A DNA stretch of 64,000 nucleotides from Pseudomonas weihenstephanensis (lineage in GTDB: Bacteria; Pseudomonadota; Gammaproteobacteria; Pseudomonadales; Pseudomonadaceae), in contig NZ_JYLF01000004.1 of assembly GCF_001043055.1 (NCBI RefSeq), forward strand, positions 248,001 through 312,000, read 5' to 3'. Under the pieces are notes generated by a model that saw only the letters and a program-made list of their open reading frames with translations, was not told where the DNA came from and did not search any database. Position numbers and translations under genes: made by a program. This document shows, piece by piece, positions 1 through 8,584 of the stretch. Numbering within the stretch: position 1 is the stretch's first letter; the number at the start of each line of letters is the position of its first letter.

Positions 1-584
1 CGGATGTTGGTGTGCGGCGTGGCGGCGTACACGTCTTCGACGCGTTTGAGCAAGTCACGGGCCACCGACTCGTAGGCAGGCAGCAAGCTGCGCGGTATGA
101 AATTACCTTCGAGCAGGGTCGTCAGCGAGTCATGCCCAAAATTCTTCACACCCAGCGCTTCACGGTGTTCGAACGGCTTAGTGGCACCCACGGCATGCAG
201 GCGCCCGAGCAGTTGGCCGAGGCGATACAGTTGGTCCAAATTGCCCGGTTCTGGCGCGCGACCACCCCGGCGAGGGAACAACGTGAAGCGGAACCCCGCG
301 TGTTCAAACAGGCTCTGGCCGTTATGGATCATCGGCGCTACCACCGGCACCTCGCACTCGGCGAGTTCGAAGGTGAAGCGGTGCTCTTCGAGGATGGCTT
401 CGTTGGTCCAGCGCTGGGGCCGGTAGAACTTGGCGATCAGCGGCTGCGAGTCTTCGATACCGACTTGGTACACGCGATTTTCGTAGCTGTTGAGCGCGAG
501 CACGCGGGCGTCGCTGAGGAAACCGATGCTTTCGACGGCATCGAGCACCAGATCAGGGGTAAGTGTTGCAAACGGATGAGACAT
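1..584 (-). CDS. srkA: Stress response kinase A (SrkA/YihE/RdoA), C-terminus cut off by window edge
   Basis: Reading the minus strand from the ATG at 584 gives an unbroken frame that runs off the left edge, so about 194 N-terminal residues are visible. The protein begins MSHPFATLTPDLVLDAVE and carries SYENRVYQVG, AKFYRPQRW and EEHRFTFELAE, which match the nucleotide-binding lobe of the YihE/RdoA kinase family (aminoglycoside phosphotransferase fold). The family is a cytosolic Ser/Thr kinase tied to envelope-stress survival and counteracting toxin-driven death in E. coli. The catalytic HxD loop lies outside the window. A clear AGGAG sits about 6 bases before the ATG, which supports this start. 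It is followed on the same strand by nothing visible; upstream (rightward) is the PhoX-like gene. The opposite-strand open frame over this stretch is an antisense shadow. Confidence 0.88.
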   Translation of the reverse strand, partial: MSHPFATLTPDLVLDAVESIGFLSDARVLALNSYENRVYQVGIEDSQPLIAKFYRPQRWTNEAILEEHRFTFELAECEVPVVAPMIHNGQSLFEHAGFRFTLFPRRGGRAPEPGNLDQLYRLGQLLGRLHAVGATKPFEHREALGVKNFGHDSLTTLLEGNFIPRSLLPAYESVARDLLKRVEDVYAATPHTNI

Positions 585-677
585 GCTGACTCCTGCGCGC
601 AGCAGGCTGCCGCGTCCGGCCATGCATGTTAGCGCAGACCGGATGGCAGAGGGCGATGGAAATCCGTAGGCGTTTGA

Positions 678-2579
678 TCAGCTACCGACAATCGCGCCGT
701 CTTCGCGGCTGATGGCCATCACCGATGAGCGCGGTTTGCCGTTGGGCAGGTGCTCGGGGAATGTCGAACCGCCGTTTTCGCCCGGATGCTGAATACCGAC
801 GAACAGGGTTTTTTGATCCGGTGAGAAGCTGATCCCAGTGACTTCACAGCCGACCGGCCCGACCATGAAGCGACGAATTTCACCGCTGGCCGGGTCGGCA
901 CACAGCATCTGGTTATTGCCCATACCGGCAAAATCACCGGTGTTGCTGACGTCGCCGTCCGTCAGGATCCACAGTCGTCCTGCGTCGTCAAACCCCATGC
1001 CGTCGGGGCTGTTGAACATGTTTTGCGCGGTGATATTGGCCGAGCCGCCCTTGGGCTGTTTGGGGTGCACGGCCGGGTTGCCTGCCACCACGAACAGGTC
1101 CCAGTCGAAACTCATCGCGCCATGCTCGTGGTTGTGTTCGTTCCAGCGCAGGATCTGCCCATAAACGTTTTTCTCGCGCGGGTTGGGACCGCCCACCGGC
1201 TGGCCGTCTTCACCGCGTTTAACGTTGTTGGTCAGCGTGCAATACACCTGGCCGTCTTTAGGGCTGACAACAATCCATTCCGGGCGGTCCATGCGCGTGG
1301 CACCCACCGTGCTGGCCGCCAGACGCGCGTGAATCAGCACCTCGGCTTGATTGGCAAAACCGCTGCCCGCGTTGATGCCGTTTTTACCGTGGCTCAGCTC
1401 GATCCACTGGCCCTGGCCTTTGGGACGGTCCGGGTTGCTGTCGCCGCTGTCGAAGCGGGCGACATACAAGGTGCCGTGGTCCAGCAGGTCGCGATTGGCT
1501 TGGGGGTTTTGCTGGTCGATTTTGTCGCGGCTGATGAACTTATAAATGAACTCGCCGCGCTCATCGTCGCCCATGTACACCACGGCGCGGCCGTCACCGG
1601 TTTGTGCCAGTGCGGCGTTTTCGTGCTTGAAGCGGCCCAGCGCCGTGCGCTTGACCGGGGTCGATTGCGGGTCAAAGGGGTCGATTTCCACCACCCAGCC
1701 GTGACGGTTTAGCTCGTTGGGGTTGTGCGCCAGGTCGAAGCGCGGGTCGTGCAGGTGCCAGTTGATGTCTTTGCTGGCGGCAACGGCGCCGTAGCGTTTT
1801 TGCGCGGCGTCGAAGCGGTGTTGGGGGTCGGTGCTGCCAAAACAGTCCGTGAAGTTTTCTTCGCAGGTCAGGTAGGTGCCCCACGGGGTTTTGCCGTTGG
1901 CGCAGTTCTGGAACGTGCCCAGCGCCAGCGTCCCGCTGTTATCGGCCCGGGTGCGCAGCAAGGCATGCCCGGCAGCCGGGCCGCTCAGGCGAATCGGGGT
2001 ATTGCCGTGAATGCGTCGATTAAACGGCGAACCTTGCACAAACTGCCAACGGTCGCCCTTGCGCTGAATCTCGATCACCGACACGCCTTCGCTGGCCTGC
2101 GCTTTGTGTACCTCTTCGGCTGAAGTTGGCTGACCGCCGTGGGGGTAAAGGTAGCGGTAGTTGGTGTATTCGTTGTTGATGGCCATCAGGGCACGGTTCG
2201 GGTCATCGGGGAAAGCGAAGAGGCTCATGCCGTCGTTATTGTCGCCAAACTGGACTTCCTGCTCGGCAGCGGTGCCGTTACCGTCGGGGTTGAAGGCAGG
2301 GCCGTCGCTGTGCAGCGGTTGGCCCCAACTGATCAACACCGATGAGCGGTAGCCGGGCGGCAACGTGATGCTATCGGTGGTGGCAGCCTCAATGCTGCGA
2401 AACCCCAGCAACGTGCTGGAAGCGGCACGGATGCCGTCTGCCAGCACGCTGCGGCTCAGCAGGCCTCCGCCCAAAAACATAGCGGCTCCGCACAAGGCAC
2501 CGGCGCTGATAAAACCGCGACGGCTGAGGCCGACGATGTGCTCAAGATCGGTGGGTTGGTCTTCTTGTAATAGGTTCAT
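678..2579 (-). CDS. PhoX family phosphatase (DUF839), Tat-exported
   Basis: A 633-residue protein of the PhoX/DUF839 family, which are periplasmic or secreted phosphomonoesterases using Ca2+ and Fe3+ and folding as a beta-propeller. The N-terminus has a twin-arginine signal: SRRGFISAG at about residue 19, followed by a hydrophobic stretch ending SRSVLADG. Family features seen include PGYRSSVLISWGQPL, DNNDGMSLFAFPDD, the EEN motif in TYLTCEENFTDCFG, and near the C-terminus FNSPDGMGFDDAGRLWILTDGD and VTGISFSPDQKTLFVGIQHPGE. Substrate specificity cannot be read from sequence. I chose the ATG at 2579; a GTG 12 bases upstream is also in frame but has no better ribosome site. It stands alone between srkA and the LPS kinase genes. 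No Pho box was identified, so phosphate control is unproven. Confidence 0.9.
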   Translation of the reverse strand: MNLLQEDQPTDLEHIVGLSRRGFISAGALCGAAMFLGGGLLSRSVLADGIRAASSTLLGFRSIEAATTDSITLPPGYRSSVLISWGQPLHSDGPAFNPDGNGTAAEQEVQFGDNNDGMSLFAFPDDPNRALMAINNEYTNYRYLYPHGGQPTSAEEVHKAQASEGVSVIEIQRKGDRWQFVQGSPFNRRIHGNTPIRLSGPAAGHALLRTRADNSGTLALGTFQNCANGKTPWGTYLTCEENFTDCFGSTDPQHRFDAAQKRYGAVAASKDINWHLHDPRFDLAHNPNELNRHGWVVEIDPFDPQSTPVKRTALGRFKHENAALAQTGDGRAVVYMGDDERGEFIYKFISRDKIDQQNPQANRDLLDHGTLYVARFDSGDSNPDRPKGQGQWIELSHGKNGINAGSGFANQAEVLIHARLAASTVGATRMDRPEWIVVSPKDGQVYCTLTNNVKRGEDGQPVGGPNPREKNVYGQILRWNEHNHEHGAMSFDWDLFVVAGNPAVHPKQPKGGSANITAQNMFNSPDGMGFDDAGRLWILTDGDVSNTGDFAGMGNNQMLCADPASGEIRRFMVGPVGCEVTGISFSPDQKTLFVGIQHPGENGGSTFPEHLPNGKPRSSVMAISREDGAIVGS

Positions 2580-2658
2580 GGCTGCCTGCACTCACGACGG
2601 TTTTGGCAGCCACCTTAATCAGCCGGTATGACAACGATGTTTCAACGCACCCACAGCC

Positions 2659-4113
2659 TCAGACAGAAGGGGCTGAGGCGCAGGCTGGCAAGCGCGCATC
2701 AATCACTTGATACAACGCGCTGCTGGCTGGCCAGTTGCGCATAAAGCGCGCCCGATCGCGGGCATACGCCGGAGCAAAACTGCTGAGCGAGCGGTGCTGG
2801 CACATCGAGTCCAGGTCAATCAGCGCCCAGCGACCGTTGTCCCAGAACACGTTATGCCCCTTAAGGTCGCCGTGGCTGATGTGTTCGCCAAGCAAATCGG
2901 CAAACAGTTGATCCAGCGCCTGCAACTCGGCTTCTGGCGCATCGCCCTGCTCTACATAAGGTGCGAAGCGCTCAATGATGTCCGGGCCGGGTAAATATTC
3001 AGTCACCAGATACGCTTTGCCACGCAACCCCAAAAAACGCGTTTCGAGCAGCGCCAGCGGCTTGGGCGTGGCGATGCCCAGGAACGCCAGCCGATTGCCT
3101 TCACGCCACGAATGCCAAGCGCGGCTCGGGCGCCAAAAGCGCTTGAGCCAATGGGCAAAGCCTTTAATGTTGTAACGCTTGATGACCAGCATACGACCGG
3201 CCACTTCGACTTTACCCACGCTCGCAGCGCCACCGGTTTTGTACAGATGACCCGCGTCCAGCAACGCATCGGCATTGGCCAGTACCGGCAACATCGCGCC
3301 CTCTTCTTCGCGACGAACCGCCCGCAAGCCGCAGGCGGAGTTCTGCACGCTGAACAGCGTGCAGTCGCGTCCTGTTTTGCTCAGAAAGTCGTTCAAACGC
3401 CAGGCTCGGATTTTCTCGACCTGTTTGAGCAGCGCTTCGAGCGGCAAGGCGTGTTCGCCGTTGCTCAGCAGATAGTGCACCAGCAATTCTTCGGTAAACG
3501 GTTCGAGGCTTTTGGGCAACTGGGCGAAAAACACACCGAGGTTTTCCAACACTTTGGGCCGGGACAGGGGTTTGCCTGCCTGTTCGACGCAGATCCCTGC
3601 ACCATCGATCAAGTACAGCGCGCCGTTGTGGCGCAGCAGGTTGTCCAGGTGCAGGTCTTCTTGCCACAAGCCTTTGAGGTGCATTTGGCCGATGGCCGCC
3701 AACGCCTCAGCCAGCACCGCTTGTTGCTCGTCTGCCAGCACAGGCAGGTGTTGCACCGCACTCCAGGCTTGGCCGAGGCTTTGCGCACCGTCCAGAAACT
3801 CGAACAATAACCAGCCGCCCTCGCCTTCCTGCAAGCCGTCGACCAGCAACTGTGGCGTGGTCAGCCCTTGCTCGGCCAAGAGCCGCACACCGGTCAGCTC
3901 GCGCTCAAAGTTGCGCGCCGCCTTGCTGCCGACCATCAACTTGGCCAGTACCGTGCGGCCGCGCCACACCCCCGCGCCCACGTAACGTTGGCCCGGCAAT
4001 ACACGCAACAAGGTCAGCAGTTGCAATTGCGCAGGCCCCGCGGCATCCGCCAGCTCGATGCTCAGCGGCAAGCCCGGCGCACGTCCGGCTTTTTGCAGTT
4101 CAGACAGGCGCAT
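2659..4113 (-). CDS. Tandem (double) lipopolysaccharide kinase-like protein of the core operon
   Basis: A 484-residue cytosolic protein made of two consecutive kinase-fold halves. The first half (about residues 30-215) has a lysine-bearing GRTVLAKLMVG, the degenerate loop QEDLHLDNLL and YLIDGAG. The second half (about 270-470) has AGRMLVIKRYN, a full HGDLKGHNVFWD loop and ALIDLDS, so the second half looks the more competent. It is the last gene of the LPS core operon here, its ATG overlapping the TGA of the preceding kinase. In P. aeruginosa a kinase-like gene of similar length follows waaP and its neighbours in the core locus, and phosphorylation of inner-core heptose or a related step is the likely role; the acceptor is not deducible. 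No outer-core glycosyltransferase gene follows. Confidence 0.8.
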   Translation of the reverse strand: MRLSELQKAGRAPGLPLSIELADAAGPAQLQLLTLLRVLPGQRYVGAGVWRGRTVLAKLMVGSKAARNFERELTGVRLLAEQGLTTPQLLVDGLQEGEGGWLLFEFLDGAQSLGQAWSAVQHLPVLADEQQAVLAEALAAIGQMHLKGLWQEDLHLDNLLRHNGALYLIDGAGICVEQAGKPLSRPKVLENLGVFFAQLPKSLEPFTEELLVHYLLSNGEHALPLEALLKQVEKIRAWRLNDFLSKTGRDCTLFSVQNSACGLRAVRREEEGAMLPVLANADALLDAGHLYKTGGAASVGKVEVAGRMLVIKRYNIKGFAHWLKRFWRPSRAWHSWREGNRLAFLGIATPKPLALLETRFLGLRGKAYLVTEYLPGPDIIERFAPYVEQGDAPEAELQALDQLFADLLGEHISHGDLKGHNVFWDNGRWALIDLDSMCQHRSLSSFAPAYARDRARFMRNWPASSALYQVIDARLPACASAPSV

Positions 4114-4865
4114 CAGCGAGTTTCCTTTTGGCTACGACGCACATTCAGGCGCTGATACCACGCCTGCACCAGGCCACTGTCCGCAGGCTGATCGAGATAG
4201 GCGGCGAGCAACGCGCGCACTTCGGTTTCGGTCCAGACCTGAGCCCTGCGCAATAACGGCTCGATGTCTTTGACCCGGTCACGCTGGCCCAGCAGCAGCG
4301 GCCGGGTTTTTTCCAGGTCGATCAATTGCGCGCGATAAGCCTCGCCATCTGCCTGCAAAAAGATGTGCTTGGGGTAGAAACAGCCGTGCACCTGACGCAC
4401 CGCGTGCAGCCGTCGCGCCAGTTGCCCGCACGCGCGCAAGATCGCCTGCTGCTGTTGAGCCGTCAGTTGCGGCCACTGCTCCAGCAGCGAATCGAGGTCA
4501 TTCCAGCCGTCCAGCGCACGGGTCATCAGAACCGCCCGATGCTCACCCTGGACCTTACGCTCACCAAAAAACACCGCTTCCAACGCAGGAATGCCCAACG
4601 CCTGATAGCGCTGAATATTACGAAACTCGCGGGCAAAACTCGGCTCGCCCAGCGGGCTGTGCAGCGTGCGGGTCAGGTAGTTGCTTTGGCGTTTGAGGTA
4701 AAAGCCCTGACCGTCGAGGTCCAGACGGAACACGCTGCTCCAACCACCGCGGCTGGTGTTGGGTTCGTCCACGGCATCAAGTTGCAGGTGCCACAGCGCT
4801 TCAAAATCCGCCAGACCGTTGCGTTCCAGCAAGGCACGATCAGCGTCTGCTACAAAATCAGTCAT
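4113..4865 (-). CDS. InaA/LPS kinase-family protein
   Basis: A 250-residue kinase-fold protein of the lipopolysaccharide kinase (InaA-like) family. Visible signatures are SSVFRLDLDGQGFYLKRQSN (nucleotide-binding lysine region), EFRNIQRYQALGIPALEAVFFGE (alpha-C helix region), and HGCFYPKHIFL with AQLIDLEKTRP. The catalytic loop reads HGCFYPKH rather than the canonical HxD, as is common in InaA-type members, so activity may be atypical. Its start overlaps the stop of the upstream kinase gene by four bases (ATGA) and its own stop overlaps the next start, so it is translationally coupled within the waa operon. The expected role is inner-core LPS phosphorylation or its assistance; the specific substrate is unknown. 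Confidence 0.8.
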   Translation of the reverse strand: MTDFVADADRALLERNGLADFEALWHLQLDAVDEPNTSRGGWSSVFRLDLDGQGFYLKRQSNYLTRTLHSPLGEPSFAREFRNIQRYQALGIPALEAVFFGERKVQGEHRAVLMTRALDGWNDLDSLLEQWPQLTAQQQQAILRACGQLARRLHAVRQVHGCFYPKHIFLQADGEAYRAQLIDLEKTRPLLLGQRDRVKDIEPLLRRAQVWTETEVRALLAAYLDQPADSGLVQAWYQRLNVRRSQKETR

Positions 4866-5596
4866 TCCCGACCCTCAAAAAAACGCACGATATGGCGTAC
4901 ACGTTCCTTATCCGCCGCGTTGAGCATCGTGCGCCCGGTGTATTGGAAATAAAAACGCAGGCGCTGGGTGGCCGACAGATGATATTTGGCCACTTTGTCC
5001 AGGCACGCCAGGTCTTTGGTGATGCGGTACTTGAGCCAGAATCCGCGCCAGAAGTCGCCATTGGGGCAGTCGATCAAATAAAGGCGCGCCTGATCGTCGA
5101 TCAGCAAATTGCGCCACTTCAGGTCGTTATGCGTGAAGCGATGGTCGTGCATGGTTTTGGTGTAACGCGCCAACTGGCGGCTCACACCGTCGACCCAGAC
5201 CCGGTCTTTGAGCAGCGGATCGTTGTTGTCGGCCAGGTCGGACAAATCGCGGGTATTGGGCAACTCGCGGGTAATCATCGCGCCACGGGCATAGGCCATG
5301 CCTTTGCGCTCAAGGCCCCAGGCCACCACGTCTGCGGTAGGAATGCCCCACTTGGCGAAGCGCTTGAGGTTCTGCCATTCGGACTTCACGCGCGGTCGGC
5401 CCAAATAACGGCGCAAGCCTTTGCCTGCTCCGGTGTAGCGTTTGACGTAGTAATTGACGCCCTCACGCTCGACACGAATGACCTCGGACAACGGATCGCG
5501 GGTCAGGTGCTCGCCTTGCAGGGCAAACACGGTATCCAGGCTGCCAAAATCGTGGGCCAGCGCACTGTAGGCAGGGTCAAGGTTCCAGCCCGCCAT
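4862..5596 (-). CDS. LPS core heptose kinase-like protein (next to WaaP)
   Basis: A 244-residue cytosolic kinase-fold protein. It carries VNYYVKRYTGAGKG (lysine), EWQNLKRFAKWGIPTADVVAWG, the catalytic loop FTHNDLKWRNLLI (H-N-D with a downstream N) and the metal-binding equivalent YLIDCPNGDFW. This is the standard arrangement of the WaaP/RfaP-like and eukaryotic-type small kinases of the Pseudomonas core locus. It starts with ATG overlapping the TAA of waaP and ends overlapping the next kinase gene, so the block waaP-kinase-kinase-kinase is one coupled unit. In P. aeruginosa the corresponding gene directly follows waaP and is assigned to core phosphorylation. I infer the same here but cannot name the heptose position. 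Confidence 0.82.
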   Translation of the reverse strand: MAGWNLDPAYSALAHDFGSLDTVFALQGEHLTRDPLSEVIRVEREGVNYYVKRYTGAGKGLRRYLGRPRVKSEWQNLKRFAKWGIPTADVVAWGLERKGMAYARGAMITRELPNTRDLSDLADNNDPLLKDRVWVDGVSRQLARYTKTMHDHRFTHNDLKWRNLLIDDQARLYLIDCPNGDFWRGFWLKYRITKDLACLDKVAKYHLSATQRLRFYFQYTGRTMLNAADKERVRHIVRFFEGRE

Positions 5597-6402
5597 TACA
5601 GTGCATCCCCATAACGCACTTTACGTGCATAGAGTTTGTTTGCCTTGCCTTCCAGCCACGCCAACAGGCGGGCCTCTTCGCGCAGGATCTGGCGCAGCGG
5701 CATTTGGAAATAGCCGCGCAGGAAGCGCAACTTGTCGCGTTGCGTCAGGCCGATGTCCAGCGCCGAGAAATACAACGCGGCCAGATCCTTGTTGCGCCAA
5801 CGCTGGCTGATCACGGCGCGGGTTTGGGCGCGGTGCAGGTCGATCACCGACAAACGGAAGTTATCGGCGGTGACCGGGGTGTCGGTGTGCAGCAAAAAAT
5901 GGCAAATGTAGCAGTCGCGGTGGTTGACGCCTGCGCGGTGCATCATGCCGGTCATGCGCGCCACCTCAGCAATCAACGCGCGTTTGAGCGCGGGCTGCGG
6001 CGGCTGCTTGACCCAGTTGAGGCTGAAATCTTCGAGGCTGACGGTCGGCGCGAGTTCTTCCGTGATGATGAACGAGTGCTGCGCGGCCGGGTTGCTGCCT
6101 TTTTCGCCATAGGCTACGGCGGTCATGGTGGGCACGCCGACTTCGTGCAGGCGATTGATCGCCCGCCACTCCTGACCTGCACCGAGCACCGGCAATTTGG
6201 CGGTCAGCAGGTTTTTGAACACTTCACCCCAGCCAATGCCACGGTGGATTTTCACAAAGTAGCCGCGCCCGTCGACTTCAGTACGCAAAGTCCGTCGCCC
6301 TTCCAGTTCGCGGTACACCTCGCCTTCCAGACGCTCGACTTCGGTGAACGCATCGCGCCCGGCCCACACGCTTTTGAACGGTTCGGCAAGAATCAGTTTC
6401 AT
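5596..6402 (-). CDS. waaP: Lipopolysaccharide core heptose(I) kinase WaaP (RfaP)
   Basis: A 268-residue kinase, the length I recall for the P. aeruginosa protein, which phosphorylates heptose I of the inner core on the cytosolic side before export and is essential in that species. Visible elements are the glycine/lysine region GRGYFVKIHRGIGWGEVFKN, the glutamate helix WRAINRLHEVGVPTMTAVAYGE, the catalytic loop GVNHRDCYICHFLLH and the metal-binding LSVIDLHRAQTR. It starts with ATG overlapping the waaG stop, and its own stop overlaps the next kinase. Its place between waaG and the accessory kinases matches other pseudomonads. I regard the identification as secure. Confidence 0.95.
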   Translation of the reverse strand: MKLILAEPFKSVWAGRDAFTEVERLEGEVYRELEGRRTLRTEVDGRGYFVKIHRGIGWGEVFKNLLTAKLPVLGAGQEWRAINRLHEVGVPTMTAVAYGEKGSNPAAQHSFIITEELAPTVSLEDFSLNWVKQPPQPALKRALIAEVARMTGMMHRAGVNHRDCYICHFLLHTDTPVTADNFRLSVIDLHRAQTRAVISQRWRNKDLAALYFSALDIGLTQRDKLRFLRGYFQMPLRQILREEARLLAWLEGKANKLYARKVRYGDAL

Positions 6403-7523
6403 CAGTGTTGCTCCGCCAGAATCACATCCGCAGCGTGCTGCGCCATGCTATAGAGGTCGGCCGTCTGCGCGAAGGCCAGGCCGTTTTGGCTCCAGGCCGC
6501 ACGCGCAGCATCATCGGACAACATGTGGGTCAGGTACTCATTGAGTTGCGCCTGCTCAAACGGCTCGTCCAGCACGCGCCCCGCGTCTGCATCAGCGATG
6601 TAATGGGCATAGCCGCATACCGCGCTGACCAGCACCGGCAAACCGGCCACCAGCGCTTCGAGCAGTACGGTGCCGGTGTTTTCGTTGTAGGCCGGGTGAA
6701 TCAGCAAGTCAGCGCCCAACAGGAAACGCGGGATGTCACTGCGCCCTTTGAGAAACTGCACCTGATCGCCCAGCCCCAATGTGGCACTTTGCAATTGAAA
6801 GACTTTGGGGTCGTCCTGGCCGATTACAAACAGCCGGGTACGTTTTTTAAGCTCGCCAGGCAGCGCCGCCAACGCTTTAAGGCTGCGATCCACGCCTTTG
6901 GTCTTGAACCCGGAGCCAATCTGTACCAGCAGCAGATCATCGTCGGCCAACTTGAATTCACGGCGAAACTGGGCACGAATCTCGGCGGCATTTGGCGGCG
7001 CACGGCGGTCCAGCGCGATACCCGGCGGCAGCAGGTGAAAACGCTCCAGCGGGGTGCCGTAATGCTTGATGAACAGCGGCTGCTGGACTTCGGAAATCAT
7101 CAGGATTTGGGTCTTCGCCTCTTTGGCAAACACCGCGCGTTCGTACTCGGCAAAGTGCTTGTAACGTTTGAAGAAGCGGTAAAACGCATGGCGCAGGTTT
7201 TGCGCTTTGTCTTCAAAACAGCCGTCTGCGGCGTAGTACACGTCCAGACCGGGCATTTTGTTGAAGCCGATCAGGCGGTCCACCGGACGCTTGGCCAGGT
7301 CGGCCTGCATCCAGGCGAGCATTTTTTCGTTGCGGGTGTGGTTGTGAAACGCCTTCACCGGCGCCACTAACACGTCAAACCCGGGCGGAATATCGCCTTC
7401 CCAGATCATGGTGTACACACGGATCTGGTGCCCGCGCTGCTGGCACTCCAGCGCAATGCGCATGAAGTCGCGTTGCAAGCCACCAAACGGGAAATATTTG
7501 TACAGCACAAAAGCCAGTTGCAT
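6402..7523 (-). CDS. waaG: UDP-glucose:(heptosyl)LPS alpha-1,3-glucosyltransferase WaaG
   Basis: A 373-residue retaining glycosyltransferase of family 4 (GT-B fold). It adds the first hexose to the inner-core heptose, working at the cytosolic face of the inner membrane. The N-terminal half starts MQLAFVLYKYFPFGGLQRD, typical of WaaG. The C-terminal nucleotide-sugar half contains LLVQIGSGFKTKGVDRSLKAL, LFVIGQDD and the E-x7-E type segment HPAYNENTGTVLLEALVAGLP. The ATG overlaps the TGA of waaC and the gene's end overlaps waaP, in the order waaF-waaC-waaG-waaP. In Pseudomonas the first core hexose is reported as galactosamine, so the exact donor sugar is not fixed by the family name. Confidence 0.94.
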   Translation of the reverse strand: MQLAFVLYKYFPFGGLQRDFMRIALECQQRGHQIRVYTMIWEGDIPPGFDVLVAPVKAFHNHTRNEKMLAWMQADLAKRPVDRLIGFNKMPGLDVYYAADGCFEDKAQNLRHAFYRFFKRYKHFAEYERAVFAKEAKTQILMISEVQQPLFIKHYGTPLERFHLLPPGIALDRRAPPNAAEIRAQFRREFKLADDDLLLVQIGSGFKTKGVDRSLKALAALPGELKKRTRLFVIGQDDPKVFQLQSATLGLGDQVQFLKGRSDIPRFLLGADLLIHPAYNENTGTVLLEALVAGLPVLVSAVCGYAHYIADADAGRVLDEPFEQAQLNEYLTHMLSDDAARAAWSQNGLAFAQTADLYSMAQHAADVILAEQH

Positions 7524-8584
7524 CAGCGCAGTTCCTCAGCCAGTAACAACGTGCTTAATCGACTCGCGACACGCTCAGGGTTCAAACGAGTGAAGCACAG
7601 CGGCCACTCGTTTTTCAGGTCAAACCGCTGCTGGTCCTGTGCAGTCGGCGAATAGGTACATTTTTTTTGCAGGCACGGCGCGCAGGGAAAGTCGCTGGCC
7701 AAGTGGATTTGCCCCTTGCCGTAAGCGCCCGTCAGGCCGGGGTTGGTGGGGCCAAACAGGGAAATGGTCGGCACATCCAATGCAGCGGCCAAATGCCCCA
7801 GACCGGTGTCCACCGCCACGCAGGCACTGGCGCTGGCCAGCACTTTGGCAACGCCTGCCAGGTTCAACTTGGGCAGCACCACAACGTTGTGCAAATCCTT
7901 GGCGATGCGTTCAGCCCGAGCCTTCTCGGCCGGGTTGCCCCACGGCAAACGCACGTCGACACCCAAATGGCCCACGCGAATGGCCAGGTCGCGCCAGTAC
8001 ACTTCGGGCCAGTGTTTGGTGTCCCATGTGGTGCCGTGCAAAAACAACACGAAGGGTTTTTTACGCGGCAGCTCGACCAGTTTTTCGACGTCCAGACCAT
8101 AGTCGCCCAAACCTTTGGGCAGATCGTAGCCCAGCGCAACCGCAAACAACTGACGCAACCGCTCGACCGCGTGTTGGCCACGGGCCACCGCCAAACGACG
8201 CTGATAAAAGCGGCTGGCCAAGGGTTCGCGGGCCGAGTCTTTATCCAGCCCGGCCACCGGCGCCTTGACGTAGCGGGTCAGCCAGGCACTTTTGAGCAGA
8301 CCCTGGGCGTCGATCACCAAGTCGTATTTTTCGGCACGCAGGCTTTGCTTGAAGCGTCGCCATTCGCCGCTCTTGAAGGTTTCCCAGATGTTTTTACGCC
8401 AGCGGCGAATCGCCACCGGAATCACTTTACCCACGGCCGGGTGCCAGGTCGGAATCTCGGCAAAGCCTTCTTCCACCACCCAGTCAAAGGTGATGCCCGG
8501 AATCGCCCGCGCGGCATCGGTCAGGGCGGGCAACGCATGAATCACATCCCCCAGGGATGAGGTTTTGACCAACAGTACGCGCAC
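7523..8584 (-). CDS. waaC: LPS heptosyltransferase I WaaC (RfaC)
   Basis: A 353-residue family-9 glycosyltransferase that transfers the first L-glycero-D-manno-heptose from ADP-heptose to Kdo2-lipid A at the inner membrane. The start MRVLLVKTSSLGDVIHALPAL is the hallmark of WaaC. The C-terminal half has FVLFLHGTTWDTKHWPE and ACVAVDTGLGHLAAALDVPTISLFGPTNP, the ADP-heptose binding region. The start codon is GTG and directly abuts the TAG of waaF, with a GAGGT ribosome site inside the end of waaF, so translation is coupled. The gene end overlaps waaG. Confidence 0.95.
   Translation of the reverse strand: MRVLLVKTSSLGDVIHALPALTDAARAIPGITFDWVVEEGFAEIPTWHPAVGKVIPVAIRRWRKNIWETFKSGEWRRFKQSLRAEKYDLVIDAQGLLKSAWLTRYVKAPVAGLDKDSAREPLASRFYQRRLAVARGQHAVERLRQLFAVALGYDLPKGLGDYGLDVEKLVELPRKKPFVLFLHGTTWDTKHWPEVYWRDLAIRVGHLGVDVRLPWGNPAEKARAERIAKDLHNVVVLPKLNLAGVAKVLASASACVAVDTGLGHLAAALDVPTISLFGPTNPGLTGAYGKGQIHLASDFPCAPCLQKKCTYSPTAQDQQRFDLKNEWPLCFTRLNPERVASRLSTLLLAEELR

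Noticed and set aside
12..632. Open frame of about 200 codons on the plus strand at the left edge
   Set aside because: It is antisense to srkA, whose minus-strand protein is clearly recognisable and has a good ribosome site.
2656..2679. Hairpin GCCTCAG/CTGAGGC at the end of the double kinase gene
   Set aside because: It spans the stop codon and has no T-run; could be chance.
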